A stretch of DNA of 16,798 bases from JBBSEZ01 sp038239195 (lineage in GTDB: Bacteria; Planctomycetota; Planctomycetia; Gemmatales; Gemmataceae). A program made the translations under genes and the position numbers. Numbering within the stretch: the stretch's first letter is position 1; each line of letters begins with the position of its first letter. The notes beneath the pieces were generated by a model. The model saw only the letters and a list, made by a program, of their open reading frames with translations. It was not told the DNA's origin and did no database searches. Below, in pieces: positions 7,157 to 13,441 of this stretch. The stretch covers positions 1-16,798 of the forward strand of contig JBBSEZ010000204.1 of assembly GCA_038239195.1 (NCBI GenBank). The letters are read 5' to 3'.

Positions 7157-8223
7157 CGGCCCCCCCCGGCCGGCGGGCCGTACTCCACCATCACGTTGGC
7201 CGGCTTGACGTCGCGGTGCACCACCCCCTGGCGGTGGGCGTAGTCGAGCGCCGTCGCCACCTCGGCGATCAGAACGGCCGCTTCGCGGAACGTGAGCTTG
7301 CGCACCTGGAGCAGATCGCTGAGCGGCACCCCCTGGATGAAGTCGGAGACGATGACCGGGAGCCCTTGCAGCAGGGCGACCTCGTGGACGGCGACAATGC
7401 CCGGGTGGCGGAGCAGGGCCAGCTTGCGGGCCTCGTCGTAAACGCGCGCGGACTCCTCCGGCGTGATGGACAGGCCGGCGTGCGGGACCTTCAACGCCAC
7501 GAACTTGTGCAGGTCAGTGTCCCAGGCCCTCCAGACCGCCCCGAAGGCGCCCAGCCCCACCCGTTCGAGCAACTCGAACTTGCCGAGCCGGCTGCGAGTG
7601 AGCGACTCTGTCGAGCGGGTGTCGGGCACGCGGAAGCCGCTGCCGCAGACGGGGCAAAGCACCTCGTCGGGCTGGTTGTCGCCGAGTTGGATTGGGTTGT
7701 GGCAGTGGGGACAACGAACCCGCCGGCCCGGCGGTGTCGGGGGAGGGGGGGCTGTCGGCGGGGGCATCGGCTCCGTGGCCGTCGGGACGGGCGCCGCCGA
7801 GTCGGTTGTTTCCGCGCTCTCCCGGACAGGCGGCCCAGGAGGACAAGCCGGCGGGATGGGTTGCACCGCCTTGCCGAACTCGTGCTGCTGGCGGAGCTCG
7901 TCGGCCAACGAGGGGAAGCGCTGAAAGAATGCCTCGTGTGCAACCGCCTCCCCCAACTCTTCCCGAAGGCGAAGCTCCGCGGAGACGAGGTCGAGCGCAG
8001 CCTCCTGATCCGTTGCCACGGCCGGGTACGCTTGCAGGTACTGCTCGGCGGGAATGCGCTGACCGATCAGCCAGCGCTGGCGCTGATCGACGCGGAGTAC
8101 GGCGGCAAGATCCAGCGGGGAGAGGGGCCCGGCCGAGGCCAGGACCTCCGCCAAGTCGGGCCGCCGCCCCTGCTGCCAGATCCGACACAGTTGGAGTGCC
8201 GCGTGCTCCCTCACGTCATTCAT
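7081..8223 (-). CDS. Ser/Thr protein kinase, N-terminal part with zinc ribbon and ATP-binding lobe (frame breaks at 7160-7167)
   Basis: An N-terminal helical region (1-120) and a Pro-rich linker lead to a zinc ribbon (C171-x2-C174 ... C190-x2-C193). The kinase domain starts near residue 215. It has glycine loop G223-x-G-x-x-G228-x-V230, ATP lysine K245 in 'VALKV', and catalytic loop H336-R-D338-V-K340-P-A-N343. After 'VMVEYGPPAGG' this frame loses all kinase similarity and stops at 7081, while 'DFGLA' resumes in another frame. The start is the ATG at 8223, which overlaps the end of the sigma factor gene (ATGAATGA, 8216-8223), so translation is probably coupled. Kinases encoded beside ECF sigma factors are a known planctomycete arrangement. 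The kinase may act on the sigma factor or its regulon (inference). Confidence 0.85.
   Translation of the reverse strand: MNDVREHAALQLCRIWQQGRRPDLAEVLASAGPLSPLDLAAVLRVDQRQRWLIGQRIPAEQYLQAYPAVATDQEAALDLVSAELRLREELGEAVAHEAFFQRFPSLADELRQQHEFGKAVQPIPPACPPGPPVRESAETTDSAAPVPTATEPMPPPTAPPPPTPPGRRVRCPHCHNPIQLGDNQPDEVLCPVCGSGFRVPDTRSTESLTRSRLGKFELLERVGLGAFGAVWRAWDTDLHKFVALKVPHAGLSITPEESARVYDEARKLALLRHPGIVAVHEVALLQGLPVIVSDFIQGVPLSDLLQVRKLTFREAAVLIAEVATALDYAHRQGVVHRDVKPANVMVEYGPPAGGGRWPTTSANRSSSTSGWPCGSRRWSP
7160..7167 (-). other. Frameshift site: run of eight G in the kinase gene
   Basis: On the coding strand the sequence runs GCC-G8-CCGGTGGCC. Upstream, the catalytic loop HRDVKPAN is in one frame. Downstream, 'ADDLGKPLLLDFGLA' is in another. 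Adding one G restores a continuous frame reading ...A-G-G-G-P-V-A-D-D. A homopolymer sequencing error is most likely. Phase variation or ribosomal slippage is possible. Confidence 0.8.
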
Positions 8224-8803
8224 TGCCGTCCTCCAGGCCCAGTTCGGTGCCGACCCGGTCCAGGGCTCGGCTGAGTTGCATGCGCCTGCCGTCCGGCGTG
8301 CCGCCCAGTTGCCGGGCGATCTCGGCCCAATCGTGCCCCTGGCCGCGCATCTCCGCCACGCTTCGTTCTTCTTCGTTCAGGAGTTGGCGCACCTGTTCGA
8401 GCAGCTCGCGCCCCGCCACGATCCGGCTGGGCGTGGCCGTTGGCCCGACCACGGGCATGTCGTCCACCGCCTCGGCCGTATTCTGCCCGCCCCCGCGCTT
8501 CTGGGTGAACTGACGGCGGGCGGCGTGAGCGACCTTGTTGCGGGCCATGCTCAGGAGGAGTTGCCGCAACTGGTTGGGGTCGTTCAGGTCGTACTGCCCC
8601 AGGGAAGCGCGGACGAAGAAGCTGGCCAGCACCGACTGGCAGACGTCCTCATCGTCGTGGAGGCGGTAGACCGACGGGTCGGTCAGGCGGAGACGCACCT
8701 CGCGCCGGATGAGCGATTCGTAGCGCCGCACCAGATCGGCGGCGGCCCCCGAGTCCCCGGCCCGGACGCGGGCGAGGAAGGCGGCGAAGTCCTCGTCGGC
8801 CAT
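8216..8803 (-). CDS. ECF-type RNA polymerase sigma factor (planctomycete kinase-associated type)
   Basis: 195 aa. Sigma region 2 is at about residues 5-100. It includes the 'DDEDVCQSVLASFF' helix typical of planctomycete ECF factors and the 'LLLSMARNKVAHAARR' segment that contacts core polymerase and the -10 element. Sigma region 4 is at about 140-190, with a helix-turn-helix 'WAEIARQLGGTPDGRRMQLSRAL' pattern that would read the -35 element. No anti-sigma gene is adjacent. Instead the Ser/Thr kinase gene overlaps its 3' end by 8 bp, so both are probably expressed from one mRNA. The start is supported by AAGGAGAG about 8 nt before the ATG at 8803. The product directs polymerase to an unknown regulon, with activity probably controlled by phosphorylation rather than by an anti-sigma factor (inference). 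Confidence 0.92.
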   Translation of the reverse strand: MADEDFAAFLARVRAGDSGAAADLVRRYESLIRREVRLRLTDPSVYRLHDDEDVCQSVLASFFVRASLGQYDLNDPNQLRQLLLSMARNKVAHAARRQFTQKRGGGQNTAEAVDDMPVVGPTATPSRIVAGRELLEQVRQLLNEEERSVAEMRGQGHDWAEIARQLGGTPDGRRMQLSRALDRVGTELGLEDGNE

Positions 8804-8849
8804 GGGTTGGCTCTCCTTGCTGCGATGCTTGAAGAGGCACCAACGGTTT

Positions 8850-8943
8850 GGCGAGCGGGGGGCGTAAGCCCCCGGTTTGGCGCCTTCAACAAGGCCCCTT
8901 CAACAGGGCGCCTTCAACAGGGGGCTGACGCCCCCCGCTCGCC
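8850..8943. repeat. Long palindrome with 24-nt arms enclosing a 3 x 14-bp tandem repeat
   Basis: Arm 8850-8873 and arm 8920-8943 are complementary at 23 of 24 positions (one mismatch, TAAG against CTGA). Each contains GCGAGCGGGGGGCG or its complement. Between them, three 14-bp units run back to back: GGCGCCTTCAACAA (8879-8892), GGCCCCTTCAACAG (8893-8906) and GGCGCCTTCAACAG (8907-8920). It lies between the DUF1501 stop codon (8980) and the sigma factor start (8803), both on the minus strand. It may end DUF1501 transcription, or be a dispersed repeat of the kind common in planctomycete spacers. Confidence 0.75.
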
Positions 8944-8979
8944 TCATTCTGTTCGTGCCTCATGATTTCGGACTGGCCT

Positions 8980-10392
8980 TCACGCGAACAACTCCAGGAT
9001 CGGCTGGCCCGTGCTCAGGGGCTTCGAGACGCCGTCCTTGGTCACCCGCGATTCAAAAGGCACTCCCAGCGCATGGTAAATCGTGGCGCTGAAGTCCTGG
9101 GGCCGGACCGGCTTGTCCTTCACGTAGGCCCCGATCTTGTCGGACTCGCCATAGACCCTGCCTCCGCGAACGCCCCCGCCGGCAAGGATGGCCGAATAGC
9201 AGAACGGCCAATGCTGGCGCCCGGGGGACGCTCCCTTGTTCTGGTTGATGCGTGGCGTGCGGCCAAACTCCCCGGCGACGACCACCAGGGTGCTCTCCAG
9301 CAAACCGCGCTCCTGGAGGTCGGTGAGCAGGGCAGACAGCGCATTGTCGAGGACAGGCAAGCACCAGCCCATGCCGTACGAGCCCGTGCCGAAGGCGTTG
9401 CCCATGCCCATTTCGCCGCCGTGCATGTCCCAACTGGAGCTGGGCGGTCCGCCCCCTGTCTGGCCCGGTGCCGGGCCGGTCCACCCGTTGACGGTGACGA
9501 ACCCGACGCCCGACTCGACGAGCCGGCGGGCCAGGAGCAGGTTTTGCCCGAGGGGGTTTCGGCCGTAGCGGTCGCGGAGGCGGGGGTCTTCGCGCTCGAC
9601 GTCGAAAGCCTGGCGCGGTCCCGTCGAGGTGGCCAGCTCGAAGCCGCGGCGGTGGACGGCCTGCCATTCCTGCTGTCTCTCGCTCTTGCCCCGATTCAGG
9701 CCGTCCAGCAGTTGCCGGCGCCCCTGCATGCGCTCGGGGGCCTCCTTCGAGATGAGGGTGTCGGGCGCTTTGAACCCGGGCTTGGCCGGATTGTTCTCGG
9801 CCGAGCCGACGAAGAGGGGAGCGTAGGGGGCGCCGAGGGAGCCGCCCGTGCCGATGTTCGGGGCGCAGAAGACCGGATCGCCGACGCATTTGATCAGCCA
9901 GACGTAGGAAGCGACACTGCGTTCGCTGGGCCGAACCTTGGCGAGGATGGACCCGAGGTAGGGCGCATCCGCGGGGGCCCCGGCCTGGCCGCTCAGCGAG
10001 TTGTGCATGGCGTCGAAATGGTTGCTGATGTTGCCGGGGTGCGTCATTGACCGGATGAGGGAAAAGTGCCGGGTCAGCTTGGCGAGGCGGGGGTGAAGCT
10101 CGCTGAGGCGCATGCCGGGGACCGCCGTGGCGATCGGCTGGTAGGGACCGCGGATCTCCGCCGGCGCGGCCGGCTTCAGGTCCCAGGTGTCGAGGTGGCT
10201 GGGCCCGCCACAGAGCAACACGAAGATGCAGGACTTCCCGGTGGCATGGCGCTGGCTCGGCCCGCCCACGCGCGCCGCCAGAACGCCGGGAAGACTCAGG
10301 TTCAACATCCCGATCCCGCCGTACTGGAGCAGTTGGCGGCGCGAGAGGGCGCTGGAGGACGGCGGCCGGCTGGCGCAGAAGGAACGACTCAT
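8980..10392 (-). CDS. DUF1501 family protein, Tat-exported
   Basis: 470 aa, close to the usual DUF1501 length. The N-terminus carries a twin-arginine signal, S17-R-R-Q-L-L22, followed by a hydrophobic stretch to about residue 40. The family landmarks follow: 'LCGGPSHLDTWDLKP' at about 60-74, 'HFSLIRSMTHPGNISNHF' at about 109-126, a 'WDMHG' block, 'EFGRTPRIN', and 'GRQHWPF' where many members have GRDHW. DUF1501 proteins have an alkaline-phosphatase/sulfatase-like fold and are very numerous in planctomycetes. Their substrates are unknown. They are often paired with a DUF1549/DUF1553 cytochrome-like gene, but none is present here. The start at 10392 is chosen because GGAGGGG lies about 3 nt before the ATG and the Tat signal follows. 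The longer frame from 10431 adds no recognisable sequence. Confidence 0.93.
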   Translation of the reverse strand: MSRSFCASRPPSSSALSRRQLLQYGGIGMLNLSLPGVLAARVGGPSQRHATGKSCIFVLLCGGPSHLDTWDLKPAAPAEIRGPYQPIATAVPGMRLSELHPRLAKLTRHFSLIRSMTHPGNISNHFDAMHNSLSGQAGAPADAPYLGSILAKVRPSERSVASYVWLIKCVGDPVFCAPNIGTGGSLGAPYAPLFVGSAENNPAKPGFKAPDTLISKEAPERMQGRRQLLDGLNRGKSERQQEWQAVHRRGFELATSTGPRQAFDVEREDPRLRDRYGRNPLGQNLLLARRLVESGVGFVTVNGWTGPAPGQTGGGPPSSSWDMHGGEMGMGNAFGTGSYGMGWCLPVLDNALSALLTDLQERGLLESTLVVVAGEFGRTPRINQNKGASPGRQHWPFCYSAILAGGGVRGGRVYGESDKIGAYVKDKPVRPQDFSATIYHALGVPFESRVTKDGVSKPLSTGQPILELFA

Positions 10393-10989
10393 GGGCCCCT
10401 CCGGAAGGTGGCAGGGAGGCGAGCAGGGCATTGCGGACGAGGCTCAGGCTCGACTGCCTGAACGACCAGTCAAGATGATACACCAGCGCGGATCGACGTC
10501 CGACAACAAAATCAGGAATCCGGCGACTCGACGGTGGCGCGAGGGGGCTACGCTTTCGGAGCTTCGGAGGGCGTATGCGGTCCTGGCGAGCAGTACTTCC
10601 CGGAGTATTGGCGCTGCCCTGGGCTGCTGCGCCTGGCCGCCACGCGATCCTGGGGGCCTTGTCGGCCCGCGCTCTCCTGGCCGCCGGCGGAACAGCGGGT
10701 GAGGGCGTTCAGTTCATTTGGGGAGTGCGTCGCAGAGCAATACAGTGCGACGCATTGGAACAGCGGCTGGTTCGGCACACCCGCGCTGGCACCGTCAATT
10801 GCCCGCAAGCTGGAAAGAGGCGCAGTTGGGGAACGCGAGGTGCGGCAGTGCGACCGGCCGCAACAGCTCGAACGCTTCTCTCGGGACTGCCTCCGCGGAG
10901 ACCGAGACGTCGGGGACGACTATCTGCTCGTTTGGCTATTCTCAGGGCGACCAGCTTCGCGCTCGCGGCCCTCGGTTGCTTTACCCGGT

Positions 10990-11005
10990 TGGCACCTTTT
11001 TGGCT
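10990..11005 (+). promoter_or_regulatory. Weak sigma-54-like promoter upstream of the PDZ gene 11203-11664
   Basis: TGGCACCTTTTTGGCT resembles the -24/-12 consensus TGGCACG-N4-TTGCW with correct GG-to-GC spacing and two mismatches. It lies 35 nt upstream of the leader element and 200 nt before the start codon. The other copies of the leader element have no comparable site, so this may be chance. Confidence 0.25.
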
Positions 11006-11039
11006 CCTCCCCCTCTCTTTTCACGATTGGGAAAAAACC

Positions 11040-11110
11040 TGTTCGGCCCGGCCCCCAAAGCGCAATGAGTAATGCAGAAGAGGGAGCCCCAAACGGTTGG
11101 GTGAACCGAA
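11040..11110 (+). promoter_or_regulatory. Conserved leader element, copy 1 (upstream of PDZ gene 11203-11664)
   Basis: The core TGTTCGG-N11-AAGCGCAATG lies at 11040-11067. A possible inner stem GGCCCC (11050-11055) with GGGAGCC (11082-11088, one bulged A) places AAGCGCAATG in the loop. An outer TTCGG/CCGAA pair (11042-11046 and 11106-11110) can close it. The core ends 135 nt before the start codon. Two further copies with identical spacing lie upstream of minus-strand genes (14907-14964 and 16357-16404). Confidence 0.55.
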
Positions 11111-11202
11111 GGCGGGATGGCCCCGTTGCCATGCACCGACTTGGGGCCCCGGCGAGATGGCAGGCCGGGCCCTCTGTGTCTTCTGCCGAAGAGGAGAAAG
11201 CG

Positions 11203-11664
11203 ATGACGAAGATGTTGGTCGGTCGCCGCACGTTTTGCGCGGCGGTTCTCTGCGTGGCTGCCCTGGCCGGGCTGCTCGCCGTCGCTGGCGAGGCCGACGC
11301 GGTGACCAAGGCCGCCAGGGCGAAGGCCGCCAAGGTCAGGGCCGTTCGCGCCCTGAAGAAGCCGATGGCCAAGAAGAGGCCCCTGGTCGTGTTTCGGAAC
11401 CTCTCGGCGATCGGGATCGCGGGGACGGACGCGGGGGGCGCCGGCGGGTGTTTCGTTCGCGGCGTCTCCGGCCGGGCGCGGCAGGCTGGGATCGATCCGG
11501 GCGACGTCATCACCCAGATCGAGAACACGCCGGTGACGAACACCGCCGACGCCGACGACCTCGTCGGGCAAGCCATCGCGTCCGGAGCGGCGGACGTGGT
11601 GTTGTTCGTCACGGACGTAAACACCGGGGCCCCCAACGTGCCGATCCTGGTCCCGCTGCGCTGA
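11203..11664 (+). CDS. Small secreted PDZ-domain protein
   Basis: 153 aa. A signal peptide (about 1-30: basic start, hydrophobic 'FCAAVLCVAALAGLLAVAG') and a Lys/Ala-rich linker (31-62) precede one PDZ-like domain. That domain starts with the strand 'IGIAGTDAGGAGGCFVRGV' and continues with 'SGRARQAGIDPGDVITQIENTPV', the helix and carboxylate-loop pattern of bacterial PDZ modules ('A-x-x-A-G-[IL]-x-x-G-D-x-I'). No protease domain is attached, so the product is probably a stand-alone binding module for C-terminal peptides of exported proteins (inference). The start at 11203 is supported by GAGGAG seven nt upstream. The same frame is open far upstream, but that part is not protein-like. A hairpin (11681-11726) follows. 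Confidence 0.8.
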   Translation: MTKMLVGRRTFCAAVLCVAALAGLLAVAGEADAVTKAARAKAAKVRAVRALKKPMAKKRPLVVFRNLSAIGIAGTDAGGAGGCFVRGVSGRARQAGIDPGDVITQIENTPVTNTADADDLVGQAIASGAADVVLFVTDVNTGAPNVPILVPLR

Positions 11665-11680
11665 CCGGCGCTACGTCAAC

Positions 11681-11726
11681 CGTTGATCCCCCCCTGGGCA
11701 GAAATGCCTGGGGCGGGGGGGCAACG
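11681..11726. terminator. Strong hairpin after the PDZ gene
   Basis: Arms 11681-11700 and 11705-11726 pair through CGTTG/CAACG, a C7/G7 run and GGGCA/TGCCT around a GAAA tetraloop. It begins 16 bp after the stop codon at 11664 and lies between convergent genes. No T-run follows on either strand. 11727-11936 shows nothing further. Confidence 0.6.
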
Positions 11727-11936
11727 GCGGCGAGGCTGGCCGCCACAGCCAAGACCGCGACAAAATCGATCCGCCCTCGCCGTCTTTCCGACCCGAACAC
11801 TCGCAGCCGGCGGTACGCTACCCCTTTCGCCTTCCTCGCTATTTCATCGGTTATCCAATCCCCGGCGACTGCCCTCGAGGAAGGGGGCAGGCCCTTTCCG
11901 GTCGCCGAGGTGGATGCCGGGGTCGCCGCTGCTTGC

Positions 11937-12467
11937 TCAAAACCAGGGCCGGACGCCATGAGCCGCCGCGACGTACTCGAAGTCCAACTCCTCAACGCCG
12001 CCGTCCGAACCGACAGCCAAGAATCGACGGCTGGGCGGAATGCACCCGCTGTCGATTGCCACGGATACGATGCGCCTGCCGGGCTCTACTCCGATCGCTG
12101 CTACCATCCGGTAGAGGGCGCGAGGCCCGTCCTGTCCCTCGATGAATTCGACCGCCCGAACGACGGCGCGGCGTTTGGCGGAGCTGGCGAAGAATGACAC
12201 AGGATCGGGGAGCAACCAATCCCCGCCCACCAAGGCGAGCCCGGCGAGCAGCAGCACTTCCCACCAAGCAAGGCCGAGCAAGACTGCCGCCAAACTGATG
12301 CCTGCTCCGTAGTAGCACGTGCCGACCACCGGCAGATAGCGCACTGCCCGCCACCGCTCGCAGCAGAACATCGGCAACTTCCAGGCAATCAACACGCCCA
12401 CGAAGAGAAGCGATCCGATCAGAATGGGCGCCAGCACGATCGCCTGGGTCAGCTGTCGCCACGTCAC
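11937..12467 (-). CDS. Membrane protein with three predicted helices and a soluble C-terminal domain, function unknown
   Basis: 176 aa. Hydrophobic helices lie at about residues 8-31, 47-67 and 69-86 ('WWEVLLLAGLALVGGDWLL'). A soluble domain of about 90 residues follows, containing 'AKRRAVVRAVEFIEGQDG' and 'RRIVSVAIDSGCIPPSRRFLAVGSDGG', whose strand-rich pattern I do not recognise. The start is chosen as the GTG at 12467 because GGAGG lies 7 nt upstream. The TTG eleven codons earlier would bury that site inside the gene. It is transcribed divergently from 12616-12873, with possible promoters for both in the 150-bp gap. Confidence that it is a real gene is fairly high; no function can be assigned. 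Confidence 0.65.
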   Translation of the reverse strand: MTWRQLTQAIVLAPILIGSLLFVGVLIAWKLPMFCCERWRAVRYLPVVGTCYYGAGISLAAVLLGLAWWEVLLLAGLALVGGDWLLPDPVSFFASSAKRRAVVRAVEFIEGQDGPRALYRMVAAIGVEPGRRIVSVAIDSGCIPPSRRFLAVGSDGGVEELDFEYVAAAHGVRPWF

Positions 12468-12519
12468 GCAAGCGCCTCCTTCGCGGGATAGCACGCTCAA
12501 CTACAGGGCCGCCGAAAAG

Positions 12520-12525
12520 ATTGTA
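12520..12525 (-). promoter_or_regulatory. Candidate -10 element for 11937-12467
   Basis: TACAAT on the minus strand (ATTGTA on plus) is a 5-of-6 match to the sigma-70 -10 box, 53 nt upstream of the start codon. No good -35 is visible at normal spacing. Confidence 0.3.
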
Positions 12526-12565
12526 CACCGACGATCCGCGGGCGGCCTCGGTCATCTACAGCACC

Positions 12566-12593
12566 TTGTGGGGCGACGCTCGAATGGTACACT
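12566..12593 (+). promoter_or_regulatory. Candidate promoter of 12616-12873
   Basis: TTGTGG (12566-12571) and TACACT (12588-12593) are separated by 16 nt. Both match the sigma-70 consensus in part and lie 22 nt before the start codon, with the ribosome-binding site GAGGAG between. Confidence 0.4.
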
Positions 12594-12615
12594 AAAAGGA
12601 CGAGGAGAACGTGCG

Positions 12616-12873
12616 ATGGCCCCTGAAGAGCTCCGCGATACGTTGCACCAGCAGCCATTCGAGCCATTCCGGCTCGTCTTGATGGACGGCGCCGCCTACG
12701 ACGTTCCGCACCCAGACCTGCTCCTCGTCGGGCGACGAACAGCCGTGATCGGCTTGACCGGCCAACCGAGTCAGACGTTCTACGAGCGCACGGTCAAGGT
12801 TGACCTTCTCCACATCATTCGCATCGAGCCACTTCAAGCAGCTTCCACCTCGCCCCCGAACGGCCCGGCCTGA
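12616..12873 (+). CDS. Small conserved planctomycete-type protein of unknown function
   Basis: 85 aa. It opens 'MAPEELRDTLHQQPFEPFRL', continues 'LMDGAAYDVPHPDLLLVGRR' and ends with 'VDLLHIIRIEPL'. This pattern (E-x-L-R-x-x-L-x-x-x-P-F-x-P-F-R, D-G-x-x-x-x-V-x-H-P, V-D-x-x-H-I-x-x-I) recurs in small proteins found in many copies in Gemmata-like planctomycetes, from memory of that group. It looks like a compact beta-rich fold without signal peptide, membrane segment or obvious catalytic residues, so it is probably cytoplasmic. The start is fixed by GAGGAG eight to nine nt before the ATG. The same frame is open upstream to 12424, but that part overlaps the promoter region of the divergent membrane protein gene and is not protein-like. 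Confidence 0.85.
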   Translation: MAPEELRDTLHQQPFEPFRLVLMDGAAYDVPHPDLLLVGRRTAVIGLTGQPSQTFYERTVKVDLLHIIRIEPLQAASTSPPNGPA

Positions 12874-12892
12874 CGTACATTCGTTGGCGCCC

Positions 12893-12933
12893 GGCGCAAA
12901 CCAACACGGCTGAGGGCCGGGCTCGTTTGCGCC
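12893..12933 (+). terminator. Inverted repeat after the small conserved gene
   Basis: GGCGCAAAC (12893-12901) and GTTTGCGCC (12925-12933) form a perfect 9-bp stem with a 23-nt loop, 20 bp after the stop codon at 12873. No T-run follows. Confidence 0.4.
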
Positions 12934-13201
12934 CAAGCCTTCCCTCTCCCCGCACTGCCCCCCCATCCGTCGGCTCCCGGCATGCCTCGCTCTCCTTCTG
13001 GAGATGCGGAGGACAACCTCCGGCTGGCGGCGCGGACGAGGGCACCCACCCCTCCGCCACTTTCTCCCTTCATCTGCTCGTAACGTGTCCACCCTGCCGC
13101 GCACGTTCCGGCCCTGTCAAAAACTTCTCTCCCCGAGGTCGGCACCAACAGGCGAGCGTCGGTCCGACGTCGCGTCTCCGCCAACGCTGCCAGCAGGCCA
13201 G

Positions 13202-13315
13202 TTGAGCACGTGATCACGTGACTCGGCGGTCGTGGCGCAAGAGATGGAAGAATAGGGAGTTCCGCCGCAAGAAGTCACCTGCCACCTTCTTTTGAGTTGA
13301 TCACGTGACTCCGCG
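13202..13315. repeat. Two direct copies of a TGATCACGTGACTC site, one within a perfect 14-bp palindrome
   Basis: TGATCACGTGACTC-G/C-GCG occurs at 13211-13228 and 13298-13315, differing at one of 18 bases, and 87 bp apart. Both are preceded by TTGAG. The first copy overlaps the perfect palindrome CACGTGATCACGTG (13207-13220). The pair lies 127 bp and more upstream of the secreted protein gene at 13442. A paired operator is plausible (inference). Confidence 0.6.
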
Positions 13316-13358
13316 AATCGACCGCCCAGGCGGAAAGTCCTCCCGAAGAGCGCGAGAA

Positions 13359-13432
13359 TCGGTTGGCCGGCGCCGTGCCGGGCGCCTACCCTGGAACTCG
13401 GGGCGCCCCTTCCGCGCTTCCGCCCCAACCGA
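13359..13432 (+). promoter_or_regulatory. Inverted repeat reaching the ribosome-binding site of 13442-13945
   Basis: TCGGTTGG (13359-13366) is perfectly complementary to CCAACCGA (13425-13432). The second arm takes in the first two bases of the GAGGAG ribosome-binding site (13431-13436). Several GGCGCC palindromes lie between. Folding of this leader could affect translation (inference). Confidence 0.4.
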
Positions 13433-13441
13433 GGAGCAAGC

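Larger units (their letters stand above)
10393..11202. other. 810-bp divergent spacer between the DUF1501 and PDZ genes
   Basis: I see no convincing gene. Several overlapping open frames exist, but none shows the strong third-position GC bias of the real genes. The stretch 10980-11060 is richer in A and T than its surroundings and holds a sigma-54-like site (10990-11005) and the conserved leader element (11040-11110). On the minus strand TATCAT (10475-10480) is a possible -10 for DUF1501, without a well-placed -35. Confidence 0.6.
12874..13441. other. 568-bp spacer before the secreted protein 13442-13945
   Basis: No gene is supported. It holds a hairpin (12893-12933), a duplicated site around TGATCACGTGACTC (13202-13315), and an inverted repeat that reaches the ribosome-binding site of the next gene (13359-13432). 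Minus-strand frames here (for example 12834-13217) are Ala/Arg/Gly-rich without recognisable features. Confidence 0.6.

Noticed and set aside
5687..7243. 518-residue plus-strand open frame opposite the kinase
   Set aside because: The minus strand encodes unmistakable kinase motifs and TPR-like repeats; the plus frame has no recognisable features.
8879..8920. Three 14-bp tandem units considered as a CRISPR array
   Set aside because: The units are contiguous without spacers and no cas genes are present.
9053..10483. 476-residue minus-strand frame overlapping DUF1501
   Set aside because: It is a shifted shadow of the DUF1501 gene, very rich in Arg, Pro and Gly; DUF1501 landmarks are in the other frame.
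10575..11072. Possible 165-residue plus-strand gene with a GGAGG close to its ATG
   Set aside because: No third-position GC bias, no recognisable domain, and it runs through the leader element; the spacing of GGAGG is only 4 nt.
11040..11110. Leader element as a conserved peptide (the frame reads 'LFGPxxxAQ' in three copies)
   Set aside because: The peptide frame stops right after 'AQ' in copy 1 and diverges afterwards in the others; spacing and stem pairing are better explained at RNA or DNA level.
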